From the NCBI GenBank assembly GCA_045579105.1, contig JAZNLM010000054.1:1-5498 (forward strand): a stretch of 5,498 nucleotides of DNA, read 5' to 3'. The notes under the pieces are model-generated. The model was not told the origin of the DNA, did no database searches, and saw nothing but the letters and a program-made list of their open reading frames with translations. This DNA comes from Flemingiibacterium sp045579105. GTDB lineage: Bacteria; Bacillota; Clostridia; Oscillospirales; CAG-272. The translations under genes were made by a program, and so were the position numbers. This document shows positions 5,374 to 5,498 of this stretch, in pieces; within the stretch, counting starts at the first letter, position 1, and each line of letters begins with the position of its first letter.

Positions 5374-5498
5374 CTAAGTGCAACACTTATTGATAGAATC
5401 ATTAAATAAATCCAAAGGATTATTGTAATTTAAAACTTTCTTGGGCCTGGCGTTGATCAACGCCAGGTTCTTTTTAAGCGTGGCAGGACTAACTCTTG
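5374..5498 (-). CDS. IS30-family transposase, C-terminal end (partial)
   Basis: On the minus strand an open frame enters from the window edge and ends at TAG (5376-5374), giving 40 residues. The core LALINARPKKVLNYNNP followed by LDLF matches the C-terminal signature of IS30-family DDE transposases (INxRPRKxLxYxTPxEvF), found just after the catalytic Glu of the DDE triad. These enzymes cut and join IS ends through a circular or abutted-end intermediate. The chain ends in KCCT. The helix-turn-helix and the catalytic Asp and Glu residues lie outside the window, so whether the gene is intact cannot be judged. The frame is too short for routine ORF calling and is easily missed. Confidence 0.75.
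   Translation of the reverse strand, partial: RVSPATLKKNLALINARPKKVLNYNNPLDLFNDSINKCCT
5446..5475 (+). terminator. Perfect palindrome with T-run, terminator-like, antisense to the transposase
   Basis: CCTGGCGTTGA (5446-5456) and TCAACGCCAGG (5457-5467) are exact inverse complements, a 22-base perfect palindrome, followed on the plus strand by TTCTTTTT (5468-5475). A plus-strand RNA would form a stable hairpin (loop within TTGATCAA) before a T-run. It lies entirely inside the transposase frame, encoding the LALINAR region on the opposite strand. It could stop transcripts entering the element from the left. Confidence 0.5.

Larger units (their letters stand above)
5357..5498 (-). mobile_element. 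3' end of an IS30-family insertion sequence (partial)
   Basis: The segment holds the end of an IS30-type transposase gene and the non-coding terminus beyond its stop. The element continues past the right edge of the window. The exact boundary cannot be fixed from one end; it is placed just outside the palindromic element at 5214-5356, whose pairing stops at 5356, and the true end could lie a few bases to either side. Neither the opposite inverted repeat nor the target duplication is visible. Confidence 0.6.

Noticed and set aside
5126..5377. Plus-strand 83-codon open frame at the end of the GH25-like gene
   Set aside because: It starts inside that gene in another frame without a ribosome binding site and runs through the palindromic element, so it is a chance frame.
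5163..5402. Minus-strand 79-codon open frame across the structured element
   Set aside because: It lacks a ribosome binding site, crosses the terminator and hairpins, overlaps the end of the GH25-like gene and conflicts with the transposase frame.

Overview
The window looks like a stretch of a Bacillota chromosome, probably an uncultured gut-type Clostridia/Oscillospirales relative. This is inferred from the strong AAGGAG-type ribosome binding sites, compact hairpin terminators, the style of the protein families (YjjU-like patatin, single-chain ABC exporter of Clostridia type, GH25-like fold) and an IS30-type transposase end. No ribosomal or taxonomic marker is present, so the lineage is only a guess.

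Layout from left to right, all on the plus strand until the last segment. Positions 1-132 are the C-terminal tail of a probable TrmH/SpoU RNA methyltransferase. After a short GC hairpin comes a patatin-like phospholipase (186-1022) closed by a good terminator. An unrecognised 119-residue protein follows (1129-1488), then a 116-base AT-rich leader, then a large one-polypeptide ABC exporter (1605-4265) with an N-terminal ATPase and a MacB/FtsX-type permease that has an unusually large, methionine-spotted outer domain. A 12-bp-stem terminator ends it. A promoter with extended -10 (4351-4380) then drives a GH25-lysozyme-like protein (4425-5186) whose catalytic acid residues look altered.

The right end is non-coding and mobile. 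A stem-loop that is a better terminator on the minus strand (5187-5212) adjoins a 143-base multi-hairpin palindromic element (5214-5356). Next to it is the 3' end of an IS30-family insertion sequence on the minus strand (about 5357-5498), with the last 40 codons of its transposase, an outward-facing TTGACA box, and a perfect 22-base palindrome inside the coding region.

The genes do not form one obvious pathway. Terminators and new promoters split them into separate transcription units: methyltransferase tail plus patatin; small protein possibly with the ABC exporter; GH25-like protein alone. The two best candidates for something undescribed are the GH25-like protein with swapped Asp/Glu active-site positions and the structured element at 5214-5356.
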